NCBI GenBank assembly: GCA_021731285.1
Contig: JAKFXR010000046.1
Location: forward strand, 1-43,951
DNA length: 43,951 nucleotides
Source of the DNA: Polaromonas sp.
GTDB taxonomy: Bacteria; Pseudomonadota; Gammaproteobacteria; Burkholderiales; Burkholderiaceae_C
Direction: 5' to 3'
Shown: positions 1 through 8,291 of the stretch, one piece after another
Position numbering within the stretch: position 1 is the stretch's first letter
Layout of the letters: each line of letters begins with the position of its first letter
Notes under the pieces: generated by a model
Told to the model about the DNA's origin: nothing
Seen by the model: only the letters and a program-made list of their open reading frames with translations
Databases searched by the model: none
Made by a program: the position numbers and the translations under genes

Positions 1-82
1 GGGTGGGCATCCGGGGATGATAGCGAGTTGCCAGGGAATTTCGAAGCGCGGATGCTGCAAGGTCGCAACACGCTCCTTTGTC
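1..82. other. Left-edge non-coding stretch
   Basis: No gene can be supported here. It lies downstream of the stop codon of the cytosine deaminase gene, which is read on the minus strand. On the minus strand a GGAG followed by possible GTG, TTG or ATG codons runs off the window edge, so the start of a neighbouring minus-strand gene is possible but too short to identify. Confidence 0.4.
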
Positions 83-1381
83 CTACAACCCGGCAGAGGG
101 ACTGGCTGCCTGTGACATGAAGCTGCAGACTGAGGGCCGGCCAGGCAGGCTCAACTGCGCCAGCACTGGCGGCGTTTGAGCAATCAGCCGCCCGGTTTTC
201 CAGACCTTCAGCCGGTTGGCCCGCAGGCGGATCGCCTCCACCGGATCGCGTGCCTGCAGCAGCACAAAGCTGGCGTCACAGCCCACCTCCAGCCCATAGC
301 CTTTCAGGTGCATCACCCTGGCCGCGTTGACGGTCACCGCGTCAAAGCACTGGCGCATGCCTTTCTGGCTGGTCATCTGCGCCACGTGCAGGCCCATATG
401 GGCAACTTCGAGCATGTCGCCCGAACCCAGGCTGTACCAGGGGTCCATCACGCAATCGTGGCCGAAGGCGACGTTGACGCCGGCGGCCATCAGCTCCGGC
501 ACACGCGTCATGCCGCGGCGTTTGGGGTAAGAGTCGTGGCGGCCTTGGAGGGTAATGTTAATCAGCGGGTTGGCCACCACGCTGACACCGCTCTCGGCAA
601 TCAGCGGCAGCAGCTTGCTGACGTAGTAGTTGTCCATGCTGTGCATGGACGTGCAGTGGCTGCCGTTGACGCGGCCCTGCAGGCCCAGGCGCTGCGCTTC
701 AAAGGCCAGGGTTTCAATGTGGCGCGACAGTGGGTCGTCGGACTCGTCGCAATGCATGTCGACCAGCAGGCCGCGCTCGGCAGCGATTTCGCAGAGCAGC
801 TTCACGCTGGCTGCGCCCTCTGCCATGGTGCGTTCAAAGTGCGGAATGCCGCCCACCACTTCGACGCCTTTGTCGAGTGCACGCTTAAGGTTCTCCACAC
901 AACCCTTGCTGCGCAACGCACCATCTTGCGGAAAGGCGACGAGTTGCAGATCGATATAAGGCGCAACCTGCTTTTTGACGTCGAGCAAGGCGTCCACCGC
1001 CAGCAGGCTGGCATCACTCGTGTCCACGTGGCTGCGTATGGCCAGCAGGCCTTTGGCCACTGCCCAGTCGCAGTAGGTGAGGGCGCGGGCTATGAGGGCA
1101 TCAGCCTTGAGCGTGGGCTTGAGCTCGCCCCACAGCGCGATGCCTTCGAGCAGGGTGCCGCTTTCATTGACACGCGGCAGGCCGTAGCTCAATGTGGCAT
1201 CCATGTGGAAGTGCGGGTCCACAAAGTGCGGGCTGAGCAGGTAGCCGGTGGCATCTACCGTCTCGTGGGCCGGTGCGTCGAGCCCCTCCTTCACGTCAAC
1301 GATTTTTCCATCGCGCACGGCCAGTGCCATGGACGTTCGACCATCGGGCAGCGTGGCGTTCCTGATCAACAAGTCGAGCAT
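83..1381 (-). CDS. codA: Cytosine deaminase / amidohydrolase
   Basis: Probable cytosoluble metal-dependent hydrolase that deaminates cytosine to uracil and ammonia. The protein has the amidohydrolase layout: a short N-terminal beta-sandwich segment (LLIRNATLPDG), the metal-binding HxH in DPHFHMD, a later HCDE with a catalytic-type Glu, a GSHCTSMHS histidine and the metal-binding Asp in FGHDCVMDPW. This order matches the CodA branch rather than dihydroorotase or N-acyl-amino-acid deacylases. Length (432 residues) is normal for the family. I place the start at the ATG at 1381, just before MLDLLIRN; an in-frame upstream ATG at 1402 would add seven residues and falls inside a dispersed repeat. 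A product role in uracil supply fits the uracil-catabolic cluster about 5 kb away on the same strand. Related deaminases act on creatinine or isocytosine, so the exact substrate is inferred. Confidence 0.82.
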   Translation of the reverse strand: MLDLLIRNATLPDGRTSMALAVRDGKIVDVKEGLDAPAHETVDATGYLLSPHFVDPHFHMDATLSYGLPRVNESGTLLEGIALWGELKPTLKADALIARALTYCDWAVAKGLLAIRSHVDTSDASLLAVDALLDVKKQVAPYIDLQLVAFPQDGALRSKGCVENLKRALDKGVEVVGGIPHFERTMAEGAASVKLLCEIAAERGLLVDMHCDESDDPLSRHIETLAFEAQRLGLQGRVNGSHCTSMHSMDNYYVSKLLPLIAESGVSVVANPLINITLQGRHDSYPKRRGMTRVPELMAAGVNVAFGHDCVMDPWYSLGSGDMLEVAHMGLHVAQMTSQKGMRQCFDAVTVNAARVMHLKGYGLEVGCDASFVLLQARDPVEAIRLRANRLKVWKTGRLIAQTPPVLAQLSLPGRPSVCSFMSQAASPSAGL

Positions 1382-1399
1382 GGCGGTGCTTTCTGCTAG

Positions 1400-1456
1400 C
1401 AAATAGATAGCGAAGTATGAGCGCCACTAAAGGGCGGGATCGCTATTTTGCTCCAT
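1400..1456. repeat. Dispersed short repeat, copy A
   Basis: Copy of a roughly 60-base element found four times in the window. It has GATAGCG near one end, AAAGGGCGGGATCGC in the middle and CTATTTTG at the other end. ATAGCG (1407-1412) pairs with CGCTAT (1441-1446), so it can form a hairpin. It lies directly upstream of the cytosine deaminase start. Confidence 0.65.
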
Positions 1457-1489
1457 ACGTCCGGTCCCGGACGCTCCATGACAGACATG

Positions 1490-1545
1490 TGCTATGGAAT
1501 ATATAGCAGACTATTCAGATGACTAAAGGGCAGGAACGGGATTTC
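1490..1545. repeat. Dispersed short repeat, copy B (degenerate)
   Basis: A second, more diverged copy about 40 bases after copy A. It keeps ATATAGCAGA and the core ACTAAAGGGCAGGAACG followed by ATTTCG. The terminal inverted pairing seen in copy A is lost. Confidence 0.5.
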
Positions 1546-1883
1546 GCACTTGTCTTTGCGGGCTGGACCTGCCCTCCATGGCGCCCCTGCCTGTGCCAGC
1601 AGTTTTTGCAACATTCCCCCCGATCAGGTCCGGGGCAGGCTCCTCGGGTCCGGGGTGACAAGTCGGGAAACCTGGCCCGATGAAATCTTGAGAGGCGCCT
1701 CCAGAATCCCGGGCGCCAGAGGGTCGCCGGTGTCGGTCAGCCCGGCTGAACGAACGCGGTAGAAGGCAATAACCCTGCGCCTGATGAGTGCGTTATCGAA
1801 CATACGGGAGCCGCCAGGCTCCATATACTCACAGCTTTTTGGCCCCCTGTCGGAATGCCGGCCCGGGTGGCCCTGGAGCGTCC
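1546..1883. other. Non-coding stretch before Crp-like gene
   Basis: About 340 bases with no credible gene. Reading frames here on both strands look like composition artefacts. A segment near 1624-1670 (TCGGGTCCGGGGTGACAAG) resembles half of the palindromic repeat at 35428-35456, possibly a decayed copy. A promoter for the downstream regulator probably lies here but I cannot place it. Confidence 0.4.
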
Positions 1884-2603
1884 TTGAGTTCAATCAGTCC
1901 TGATCCCCGAAAAAACCAGCTTCTTGCGGCCTTGCCAGAGGCCGAATGGCTGCGATGGTTGCCGCAGCTCGAACCGGTGGACCTGACGCTGGGCCAGGTC
2001 CTGTACGAATCGGGCGGCAGCCTCAGCCATGTCTATTTCCCGACCACCGCCATCGTCTCCCTGCTGTATGTGATGGAGAACGGAGCTTCTGCGGAAATAG
2101 CGGTGGTTGGCCACGAAGGGGTGGTGGGCATAGCGCTGTTCATGGGCGGCGAATCGACACCCAGCCGGGCTGTGGTGCAAAGTGCCGGCAAGGGTTATCG
2201 CATGCCCGCCGCCGTCATCAAGGACGAGTTCAAGCGTGCGCCCGTGCTTCACTTGTTGCTGCGTTACACCCAGGCCCTCATCACCCAGATGGCGCAGACT
2301 GCCGTGTGCAACCGCCATCACTCACTGGACCAGCAGCTGTGCCGCTGGCTGTTGCTCAGCCTGGACAGACTGCAGGGCAATGAGCTGGTCATGACGCAGG
2401 AGCTGATCGCCAACATGCTTGGCGTACGCCGTGAAGGGGTCACCGAAGCCGCGCTCAAGCTGCAAAAAGCCGGCTTGATCAGCTATACGCGCGGACGCAT
2501 CGCGGTGCTTGACCGGTCAGGCCTGGAAGGGCGCACCTGCGAGTGTTACGCCGTGGTGAAGAACGAATACGACCGTCTGCTGCCAGCCCTCAAGGCGAAG
2601 TAG
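1884..2603 (+). CDS. Crp/Fnr-family transcriptional regulator (first of a pair)
   Basis: Cytoplasmic DNA-binding regulator of about 239 residues. The N-terminal part (residues about 10-130) is a cNMP-binding-type beta-roll (LYESGGSLSHVYFPTT, VGHEGVVGIALFMGG). The C-terminal part is a Crp-type winged helix (MTQELIANMLGVRREGVTEA), followed by CECY near the end. The canonical phosphate-binding cassette of cAMP receptor proteins is not recognisable and there is no N-terminal Fe-S cysteine cluster, so the signal sensed is unknown. I choose the TTG at 1884 because GGAG lies at 1875-1878, five bases upstream, and the protein then begins where family homology would start. The ATG at 1788 would add 32 unlikely residues. 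It is followed by a paralogue in the same orientation. Confidence 0.85.
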   Translation: MSSISPDPRKNQLLAALPEAEWLRWLPQLEPVDLTLGQVLYESGGSLSHVYFPTTAIVSLLYVMENGASAEIAVVGHEGVVGIALFMGGESTPSRAVVQSAGKGYRMPAAVIKDEFKRAPVLHLLLRYTQALITQMAQTAVCNRHHSLDQQLCRWLLLSLDRLQGNELVMTQELIANMLGVRREGVTEAALKLQKAGLISYTRGRIAVLDRSGLEGRTCECYAVVKNEYDRLLPALKAK

Positions 2604-2756
2604 GGCGACAACGCCGCCCCGCGGCGGCAGGGCACCTGTGTGCGCTGGCGCACCGGCAGCCCGGCCAGGACGGCGCATACTGGCCGCTACCCGACTGCAT
2701 GCAGTTTCGCGCCCTCGTTCCCATCGACGGGTTCTGTTACCCGACCGGAGAGCCTT

Positions 2757-3449
2757 GTGGCCACCGCGCAAAATCACCTGCTCGAGCGACTGCCCCGTAA
2801 AGACAGGCAGTCCCTGCTCGCCCAATGCGAGTCCGTCAACCTCGTGCTCTCGGATGTTCTGTGTGAATCCGGCACAGCTTTCAGGCATGTGTATTTTCCA
2901 ACCGAGGGCTTTATTTCACTGGTAGCGATTGTCGATGGCAGTTCCGGTGTGGAGGTGGGCATGGTTGGCAGCGAGGGGATGCTCGGGGCGCAGATGGCGC
3001 TGGGCGTGTCCACCGCCCCATGGCATGCGCTGGTGCAGGGGCCAGGCGCCGCATGGCGCATTCCCACTGCTGTATTCAAGCGGCAGCTCGCCGCGGCTCC
3101 GTCCTTGCTGCGGGTCATGAACCGGTATCTCTATGTGCTGATGACGCAGCAGGCCAACGCTGCGGCCTGCCTGCGCTTTCACCTGATAGGGCCGCGGCTG
3201 GCGCGCTGGCTGTTGATGAGCCAGGACCGCGCGCACTCCAGCAGCTTTCACCTGACCCACGAGTTCCTCGCCTACGTGCTGGGCATGCGCCGCGTTGGCA
3301 TCACCTCGGCGGCCAGCGCCCTGCAACGCGGCGGGCTGATCACCTACCACCGCGGTGATCTCACGGTGCTGGACCGCAGCGGGCTGGAACAGATGGCCTG
3401 TACCTGCTACGCCTCGGACCGCGCAGCCTACGCCCGGTGGCTGGGCTGA
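2757..3449 (+). CDS. Crp/Fnr-family transcriptional regulator (second of a pair)
   Basis: Paralogue of the preceding gene, about 230 residues. The beta-roll has LCESGTAFRHVYFPTEGFIS and VGSEGMLGAQMALG, and the winged helix has LTHEFLAYVLGMRRVGITSA. It ends with a CTCY motif parallel to CECY in the first copy. The GTG at 2757 is chosen because GGAG sits at 2747-2750 with a six-base spacer; an ATG-like extension to 2640 has no family character. The shared architecture, spacing of about 150 bases and parallel C-terminal cysteines point to tandem duplication with divergence. Like its neighbour it lacks a clear cAMP-binding cassette or Fe-S cysteines, so the effector and the regulon cannot be stated. 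Confidence 0.84.
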   Translation: MATAQNHLLERLPRKDRQSLLAQCESVNLVLSDVLCESGTAFRHVYFPTEGFISLVAIVDGSSGVEVGMVGSEGMLGAQMALGVSTAPWHALVQGPGAAWRIPTAVFKRQLAAAPSLLRVMNRYLYVLMTQQANAAACLRFHLIGPRLARWLLMSQDRAHSSSFHLTHEFLAYVLGMRRVGITSAASALQRGGLITYHRGDLTVLDRSGLEQMACTCYASDRAAYARWLG

Positions 3450-3593
3450 CCGTTCCGCGCACCACGGGGTCCCCTGGCCGGCCCCGCGAGCGAAGCCGCT
3501 GAAGTACTGCCTTGTGTGCGATAGCGCACGGACGGCTTTTGCTGCAGATCTCAGAATAGGCGCAAGGTCCTTCAAATCAACGGAGCCCAGTTC

Positions 3594-4001
3594 ATGCCTT
3601 TGCCATCCGTCGAAAACCGTTCGCAACCGGTTTTGCCAGACGCAAGCGCGCGTGAGTCGAGATTGCGCGAGCTCATGGCCTTGCACCGGCAGCACAAAGC
3701 CCTGCCTGATTCAGCCCAGCCTGCCGTGCCCCTTCGTTTTGTCGCCGCGGGCCAGGCACCGGCATCTGCACACGAGCCGGACGATGCGAGTTTTATGCAG
3801 GACTGGGACATGCTGTTTGACGCCGTTTGCCTGAAGTTGCGGGAAGCCGTGGATGAGGAGCTGAGCGCCAGCATGGAGCCCTCTGGGGCCGACGATGCGC
3901 TGGCGCTCAGCCTCATGCGGGCGCGTGTGCTGGACGGCTTGTCCGCCCTCGATCACCTGCACAGGATTCTTCGCGCACAACGCGCCAAAGCTGAGGTCTG
4001 A
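3594..4001 (+). CDS. Hypothetical protein, 135 residues
   Basis: I do not recognise this protein. It is soluble, with no signal peptide or membrane segment. It has a Pro/Ala-rich N-terminal half (residues 1-60) and a probably helical, acidic C-terminal half containing FMQDWDMLFDAVCLKLREAVDEEL and a final amphipathic stretch (LDGLSALDHLHRILRAQRAK). The start is supported by GGAG at 3582-3585, eight bases before ATG. It is read convergently with the HupE-like gene and lies 144 bases after the second Crp-like regulator. It may be a small regulatory or adaptor protein, but that is a guess. Confidence 0.6.
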   Translation: MPLPSVENRSQPVLPDASARESRLRELMALHRQHKALPDSAQPAVPLRFVAAGQAPASAHEPDDASFMQDWDMLFDAVCLKLREAVDEELSASMEPSGADDALALSLMRARVLDGLSALDHLHRILRAQRAKAEV

Positions 4002-4036
4002 GAAAGCCCTTCAGCGGCCGCGCTGGATGCAGCGCT

Positions 4037-5164
4037 TTACAAATCAAACAGCCGCTGCGCGAGCCACCAGGCAGCCAGGAGGGCGACCCACACTGAGCCC
4101 CCCTTGAGTATTCCGACGCGATAAAACCTTGTCGCGCGCAGCCAGAACGCCAGGGGCAGAAAAACGGCGACGATGGCCAGCTGGCCCAGCTCCACACCGA
4201 CGTTGAAACCCACCAGGGCCAGCACCAGCGCGTCCTGGGGCAAACCGAGATCGGCCAGCACCGATGCAAAACCAAAGCCATGGATCAGGCCGAACACAAA
4301 GGCCATGACCCAGCGCCGGTTGTCCAGCGTGCCGCGCAGGTTGTTGAGCGCGGCGACGATCACCGATGCCGCTATCGCCGATTCGACCAGGCGCGAGGGC
4401 AGGGTGACGACTTCCAGCGCCGCCAGGCTCAGTGTGATGGAGTGGGCCAGCGTGAAAGCGGTGACCACCTTGAAAACTTCCCTGACTGCGCCACCCAGGC
4501 GGGGTGCGGGTTCCCAGCGGCCTTCGCGCCGCACCAGCACGGCGGGCAGCAGCAGCGCCAGCAAAAAGAGGATGTGGTCATACCCGATCCAGATGTGCCA
4601 CACGCCCTCCACCACATACTGGCTCAGGGTTTCCCAGGCGCCCGCAGGCTGCAGCGCCAGCGACTGGCTGGCAGACTCGGTACCAAAAATCAGCGCCTGG
4701 GCCTGGTTGCTGCCAGGCGCTATCCACTGCACCAGGCCGCGGTGTGTGGGGTCCACATCAAAAAACAGCGAATAGGCGGTCTTGACCTCTCTCGTCAGCC
4801 CTTCGCACTGCGCGCTGAGGCTGAGCACCGCGTAGTTGCCGTCGCTGTGTTTGTCCAGCGCCAGGGGCGCGGTGCTGGCCCAGGCGCAGGCTTTGTCGGC
4901 AGAGCTGAGAGCCAGCCGGCTGGTGGCCAGGCGGGTGATGTCGTCCGTGCGCTGCCGCACTTCGCCCCAGCTCAGCTCGCCATTGCCGTCGCGGTCAAGC
5001 TGCAGCACGTAGTCCAGGTCACGCAGGGCAATGTCCCAGCGCACGGCGATGTCGCTGCTGCTCTGGGTTGCGCGCAGGGTCAGGTAGCTGTCGCTGGGTT
5101 TGTGGGCCCAGGCGGTGGCCGACAACAGCCATGCCAGCAGCAGGAGGAGAAGGCCTCGCTTCAT
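4037..5164 (-). CDS. HupE/UreJ_2-like membrane protein with an EF-hand
   Basis: Predicted inner-membrane protein of 375 residues. A signal peptide (residues 1-20, ending ATAWA) is followed by a soluble, presumably periplasmic, domain of about 160 residues and then six or seven membrane helices. The helical part carries the HupE/UreJ_2 hallmarks: GVWHIWIGYDHILFLLALLL, AFTLAHSITLSLAAL and FGLIHGFGFASVL, with intramembrane histidines. Residues 57-68 (DRDGNGELSWGE) fit a complete EF-hand loop with acidic or polar ligands at positions 1, 3, 5, 7, 9 and 12. HupE relatives are associated with nickel or other metal uptake, but no hydrogenase or urease genes are nearby, so the substrate is unknown. 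The start ATG overlaps the end of the upstream TPR gene by four bases, indicating one operon. Confidence 0.8.
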   Translation of the reverse strand: MKRGLLLLLLAWLLSATAWAHKPSDSYLTLRATQSSSDIAVRWDIALRDLDYVLQLDRDGNGELSWGEVRQRTDDITRLATSRLALSSADKACAWASTAPLALDKHSDGNYAVLSLSAQCEGLTREVKTAYSLFFDVDPTHRGLVQWIAPGSNQAQALIFGTESASQSLALQPAGAWETLSQYVVEGVWHIWIGYDHILFLLALLLPAVLVRREGRWEPAPRLGGAVREVFKVVTAFTLAHSITLSLAALEVVTLPSRLVESAIAASVIVAALNNLRGTLDNRRWVMAFVFGLIHGFGFASVLADLGLPQDALVLALVGFNVGVELGQLAIVAVFLPLAFWLRATRFYRVGILKGGSVWVALLAAWWLAQRLFDL

Positions 5165-6336
5165 CGTGCGCCTCCAGGCGTGGACAGCTTCTCCGCCAGG
5201 CCGGTCAGCATCGGGTCTTCGTATTTGCTCGTGCGCAGCCAGTCCAGCGCAGGCACGGCGGCGCGAGGCTGCTTCGCGGCCAGTGCGGCGCGCATCAGTA
5301 TCTCGGCGTCGCGCGGTTCTTTTTGCTCCTGGTAGTTGCGGCTTGCAAGGTCCAGCGCTTTGGCCGGTTGGGCTTCAATGTCTAGCTCAAAACGCGCGGC
5401 TTCCTGCTCATGCAGTTTGTCACCGCGCAGGGCCGCCGCCTGAAAGCGTTCGCGCAATTGCGTGGCCCAGCCGGTGGCGCGCGGGTCGTTGGCGGCACGG
5501 CCCGCCAGCGCCAGTCGCAAGAGCAGGATGTCGGAGCGCTCCCAGCCGGCGAGCAGCGTCAGTACTTCAGTGGGGCGTTGCCTGGCCAGCAGAAAGTCTG
5601 CATAGGCGCCCAATAAAAACTGGTCGGTCACGCCTTGCTTGAGTGCGCTGCGGAAATGGTTTTCGGCCACATCGTTGCGCTGCAGGCGCACCGCCATTTC
5701 TGCCAGCCGGGTGTTGAGCCACAAGAGCATTTCAGGCGAGGTTTTGGCTGCGTTCTGAACCGCTTTGGAAAGCGACTCAAAAGCAGTTTGGAGCTGACCG
5801 GACGACGCGCGGGCATAGGCGCTGCACCCGGCGCCCAGCAGAGGGTCGGCGAGCGGGCTCAAGCGCTCGCACTCGGCCAGCGCCTCGGGGTAACGCGCTT
5901 GCACCATGTAGACGGCGGCGCGCCAGGACAAGGGCTCGGGCGATGCCGGGTTGAGCTGGCTGGATTTGGCCAGGCTTGCCAGCGCGGCTTCGAACTCATG
6001 GCTGTACTGCTGGATCAGGCCGCGCAGCAGCCAGTGGTCGGCATTGTCTGCGGCGGAGGTGGCCAGCGGCGCCAGGGCGGCAGAGGCGTACCCCACGTAA
6101 CGCGGATCGCCCTGGGCCATCGCCAGGTCAAAGTAGCGCCGCGCAATCTCCAGCCGCAGGCCAACATCTGAAGGGCGTGCGGCAAGCTGCTTGCGCAGCG
6201 AGTCCACGCGGCCGATGGCCGGGTCGCTGGCCCGGCCTGGCAGACGCTCAACCACCTCGCTGTCGCTGGCGGGGGTGTAAGGCGCGGCGTGCGCCAGCCC
6301 AAGGCTGACGAGCAGGACAAGGCCAATGGCTTTCAT
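5161..6336 (-). CDS. TPR-repeat protein, exported
   Basis: Protein of 391 residues with an N-terminal signal peptide (MKAIGLVLLVSLGLAHAAPY) and alpha-helical tetratricopeptide-like repeats through most of its length, for example DNADHWLLRGLIQQYSHEFE and PLSWRAAVYMVQARYPEALA. It is expected in the periplasm and to act as a protein-interaction scaffold; no enzyme motif is visible. It is the first gene of a two-gene unit, overlapping the HupE-like gene by four bases (5161-5164). The pairing of an exported TPR protein with a HupE-like protein suggests the two work together, for example in assembly or metal handling, but nothing in the sequence proves it. A dispersed repeat sits just upstream of its start. 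Confidence 0.8.
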   Translation of the reverse strand: MKAIGLVLLVSLGLAHAAPYTPASDSEVVERLPGRASDPAIGRVDSLRKQLAARPSDVGLRLEIARRYFDLAMAQGDPRYVGYASAALAPLATSAADNADHWLLRGLIQQYSHEFEAALASLAKSSQLNPASPEPLSWRAAVYMVQARYPEALAECERLSPLADPLLGAGCSAYARASSGQLQTAFESLSKAVQNAAKTSPEMLLWLNTRLAEMAVRLQRNDVAENHFRSALKQGVTDQFLLGAYADFLLARQRPTEVLTLLAGWERSDILLLRLALAGRAANDPRATGWATQLRERFQAAALRGDKLHEQEAARFELDIEAQPAKALDLASRNYQEQKEPRDAEILMRAALAAKQPRAAVPALDWLRTSKYEDPMLTGLAEKLSTPGGAR

Positions 6337-6346
6337 GTGGAACCCG

Positions 6347-6397
6347 TCAACTATTAAATTGATAGCTAAGTTTGCCCGTCATTCAAGGGCAGGAGCG

Positions 6398-6409
<12 letters not shown>
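6347..6409. repeat. Dispersed short repeat, copy C
   Basis: Best-formed copy: TTGATAGCTA near one end, TTCAAGGGCAGGAGC in the core and GCTATTTTG at the other end. ATAGC (6362-6366) pairs with GCTAT (6397-6401). It lies between the TPR gene and upp, and the stop codon of upp (complement of 6398-6400) lies within it, so the repeat forms the 3' end of that gene. Confidence 0.7.
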
Positions 6410-7039
<630 letters not shown>

Positions 7040-7058
7040 GGATGGTGTGCCTCGGGAT

Positions 7059-8291
7059 TCAGAATACGGTGCCGTCGCTTTGGATGTTCAAGGGTGGTCG
7101 GCCTTCACGCAATTGCCGGGCCAGCGCGCGGCCCGCGGCCCAGGTGCCGCCCTCCAGCACGCAGGCCAGCGGCATCTGCTCCGCCGTCAATCCCAGCTGT
7201 GTGCGAACCAGCGGCGCGATCTCGTCCAGCAGCGCCACCGTCAGGGCGCGCCACTCGACAATCAACTCGTCGCCGGGTTCGTGCAAGCGGTCTGCCAACT
7301 CGGCGTTTTTGAGCTTGATCACACCGGCGTCGAGAAACAGGCCACCGTTGCGGTATTCCGGCAACCCCGTCAGCGCGTCCAGACCGTCCACCCGCACGCC
7401 GGCCCACTCAAAAGGCTCAAGCAGCGAGTAGGTCAGCCACTGCGAAAGTTTGTGAAAAGGCATCCAGCCCGCGCTGGCGTCACCGGCATCGGCACCCGCT
7501 GCAGGATGGCGCCAGCAGTCGCCCAGGGCGACGCCTTCAATGGCATTTTGGGCTGGCCAGATAGGAGCAAGACCTGCCAGCAGCAGGGTCAGCAGGTCAT
7601 GCGCCCGGACGGCGCTGGTACCCGGCGGTGCAAGCCGGTCGAACAGATGTCCCGGCCGGCCTGGTTGACCAAACAGCGCCGCATCGTCCTTTAGCGCTTT
7701 GCCCAGGCTGCGCATCAGCGCAGCACGGCCGTCCAGGCCCACCAGCGGGTTGTCGGGACGCACCTGAAAGGCCCGGGCCAGCTTGTCGGTGGTGATGGCC
7801 TGCAGCCCCTGGGCATCAGCTTGCAGGGGCTGCCGGGGATCACTGGAGAAAAGTCCGTCCATGAAGGCATGAAAACTTGCCACGCCCAGGCCTTCTGAGC
7901 GGGTGTAGGCCTGCTCTCCGCGCGGGCCTTGCGCCGTTTCGACATAGCGCCAGTCGGGTCCGGCGCCCGCGTCCAGCAGAACGCTAACGAGGGCCAGGTC
8001 AATCTGCGCGCGGGCGCGTTCCGGGGTCGTGGCCGAGCCCAGTGCTTGATGGAATACGGCCAGCCGGTCCACACCGCCCGCCTCAAAATGCCGCCAGCGG
8101 CTGTGGTACGGAATCTTCAGCGCCGGGTAGCGTTGTCGGGTCAGGTTGGCAACCTCCACTGCGGCCTGTGCCATGGCACCGTCATGCACGGTCAACCATG
8201 AAGACTCGCCGCGGCGCGCACGGGCCAGCAGCGCTGCAGCGCGGGAACGAATGGTGCTTGTACAACGCAGGTGCTTGACCGCCTCAGACAT
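7059..8291 (-). CDS. URC4/urg3 family protein (DUF1688)
   Basis: Protein of 410 residues matching my recollection of the DUF1688 family, known in fungi as URC4 or urg3, a component of uracil catabolism whose exact reaction is not firmly settled. Recognisable segments are [20 protein letters not shown], an N-terminal helical region with [13 protein letters not shown], and the conserved C-terminal block [16 protein letters not shown] followed by [18 protein letters not shown]. No signal peptide or membrane helix is present. The first eight bases overlap the end of the URC1 homologue (8284-8291), and upp follows 19 bases after its stop, so the three are very likely co-transcribed. The family call rests on this context as well as on sequence. 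Confidence 0.85.
   Translation of the reverse strand: MSEAVKHLRCTSTIRSRAAALLARARRGESSWLTVHDGAMAQAAVEVANLTRQRYPALKIPYHSRWRHFEAGGVDRLAVFHQALGSATTPERARAQIDLALVSVLLDAGAGPDWRYVETAQGPRGEQAYTRSEGLGVASFHAFMDGLFSSDPRQPLQADAQGLQAITTDKLARAFQVRPDNPLVGLDGRAALMRSLGKALKDDAALFGQPGRPGHLFDRLAPPGTSAVRAHDLLTLLLAGLAPIWPAQNAIEGVALGDCWRHPAAGADAGDASAGWMPFHKLSQWLTYSLLEPFEWAGVRVDGLDALTGLPEYRNGGLFLDAGVIKLKNAELADRLHEPGDELIVEWRALTVALLDEIAPLVRTQLGLTAEQMPLACVLEGGTWAAGRALARQLREGRPPLNIQSDGTVF

Noticed and set aside
176-1399. Long plus-strand open frame of about 400 codons opposite the cytosine deaminase
   Set aside because: It is an antisense shadow caused by high GC and codon bias. The minus-strand protein has clear amidohydrolase motifs, while this frame has no recognisable domain.
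1624-1893. Minus-strand open frame of 89 codons in the gap before the Crp-like gene
   Set aside because: No ribosome-binding site, domain or plausible composition. It overlaps the start region of a well-supported gene on the other strand.
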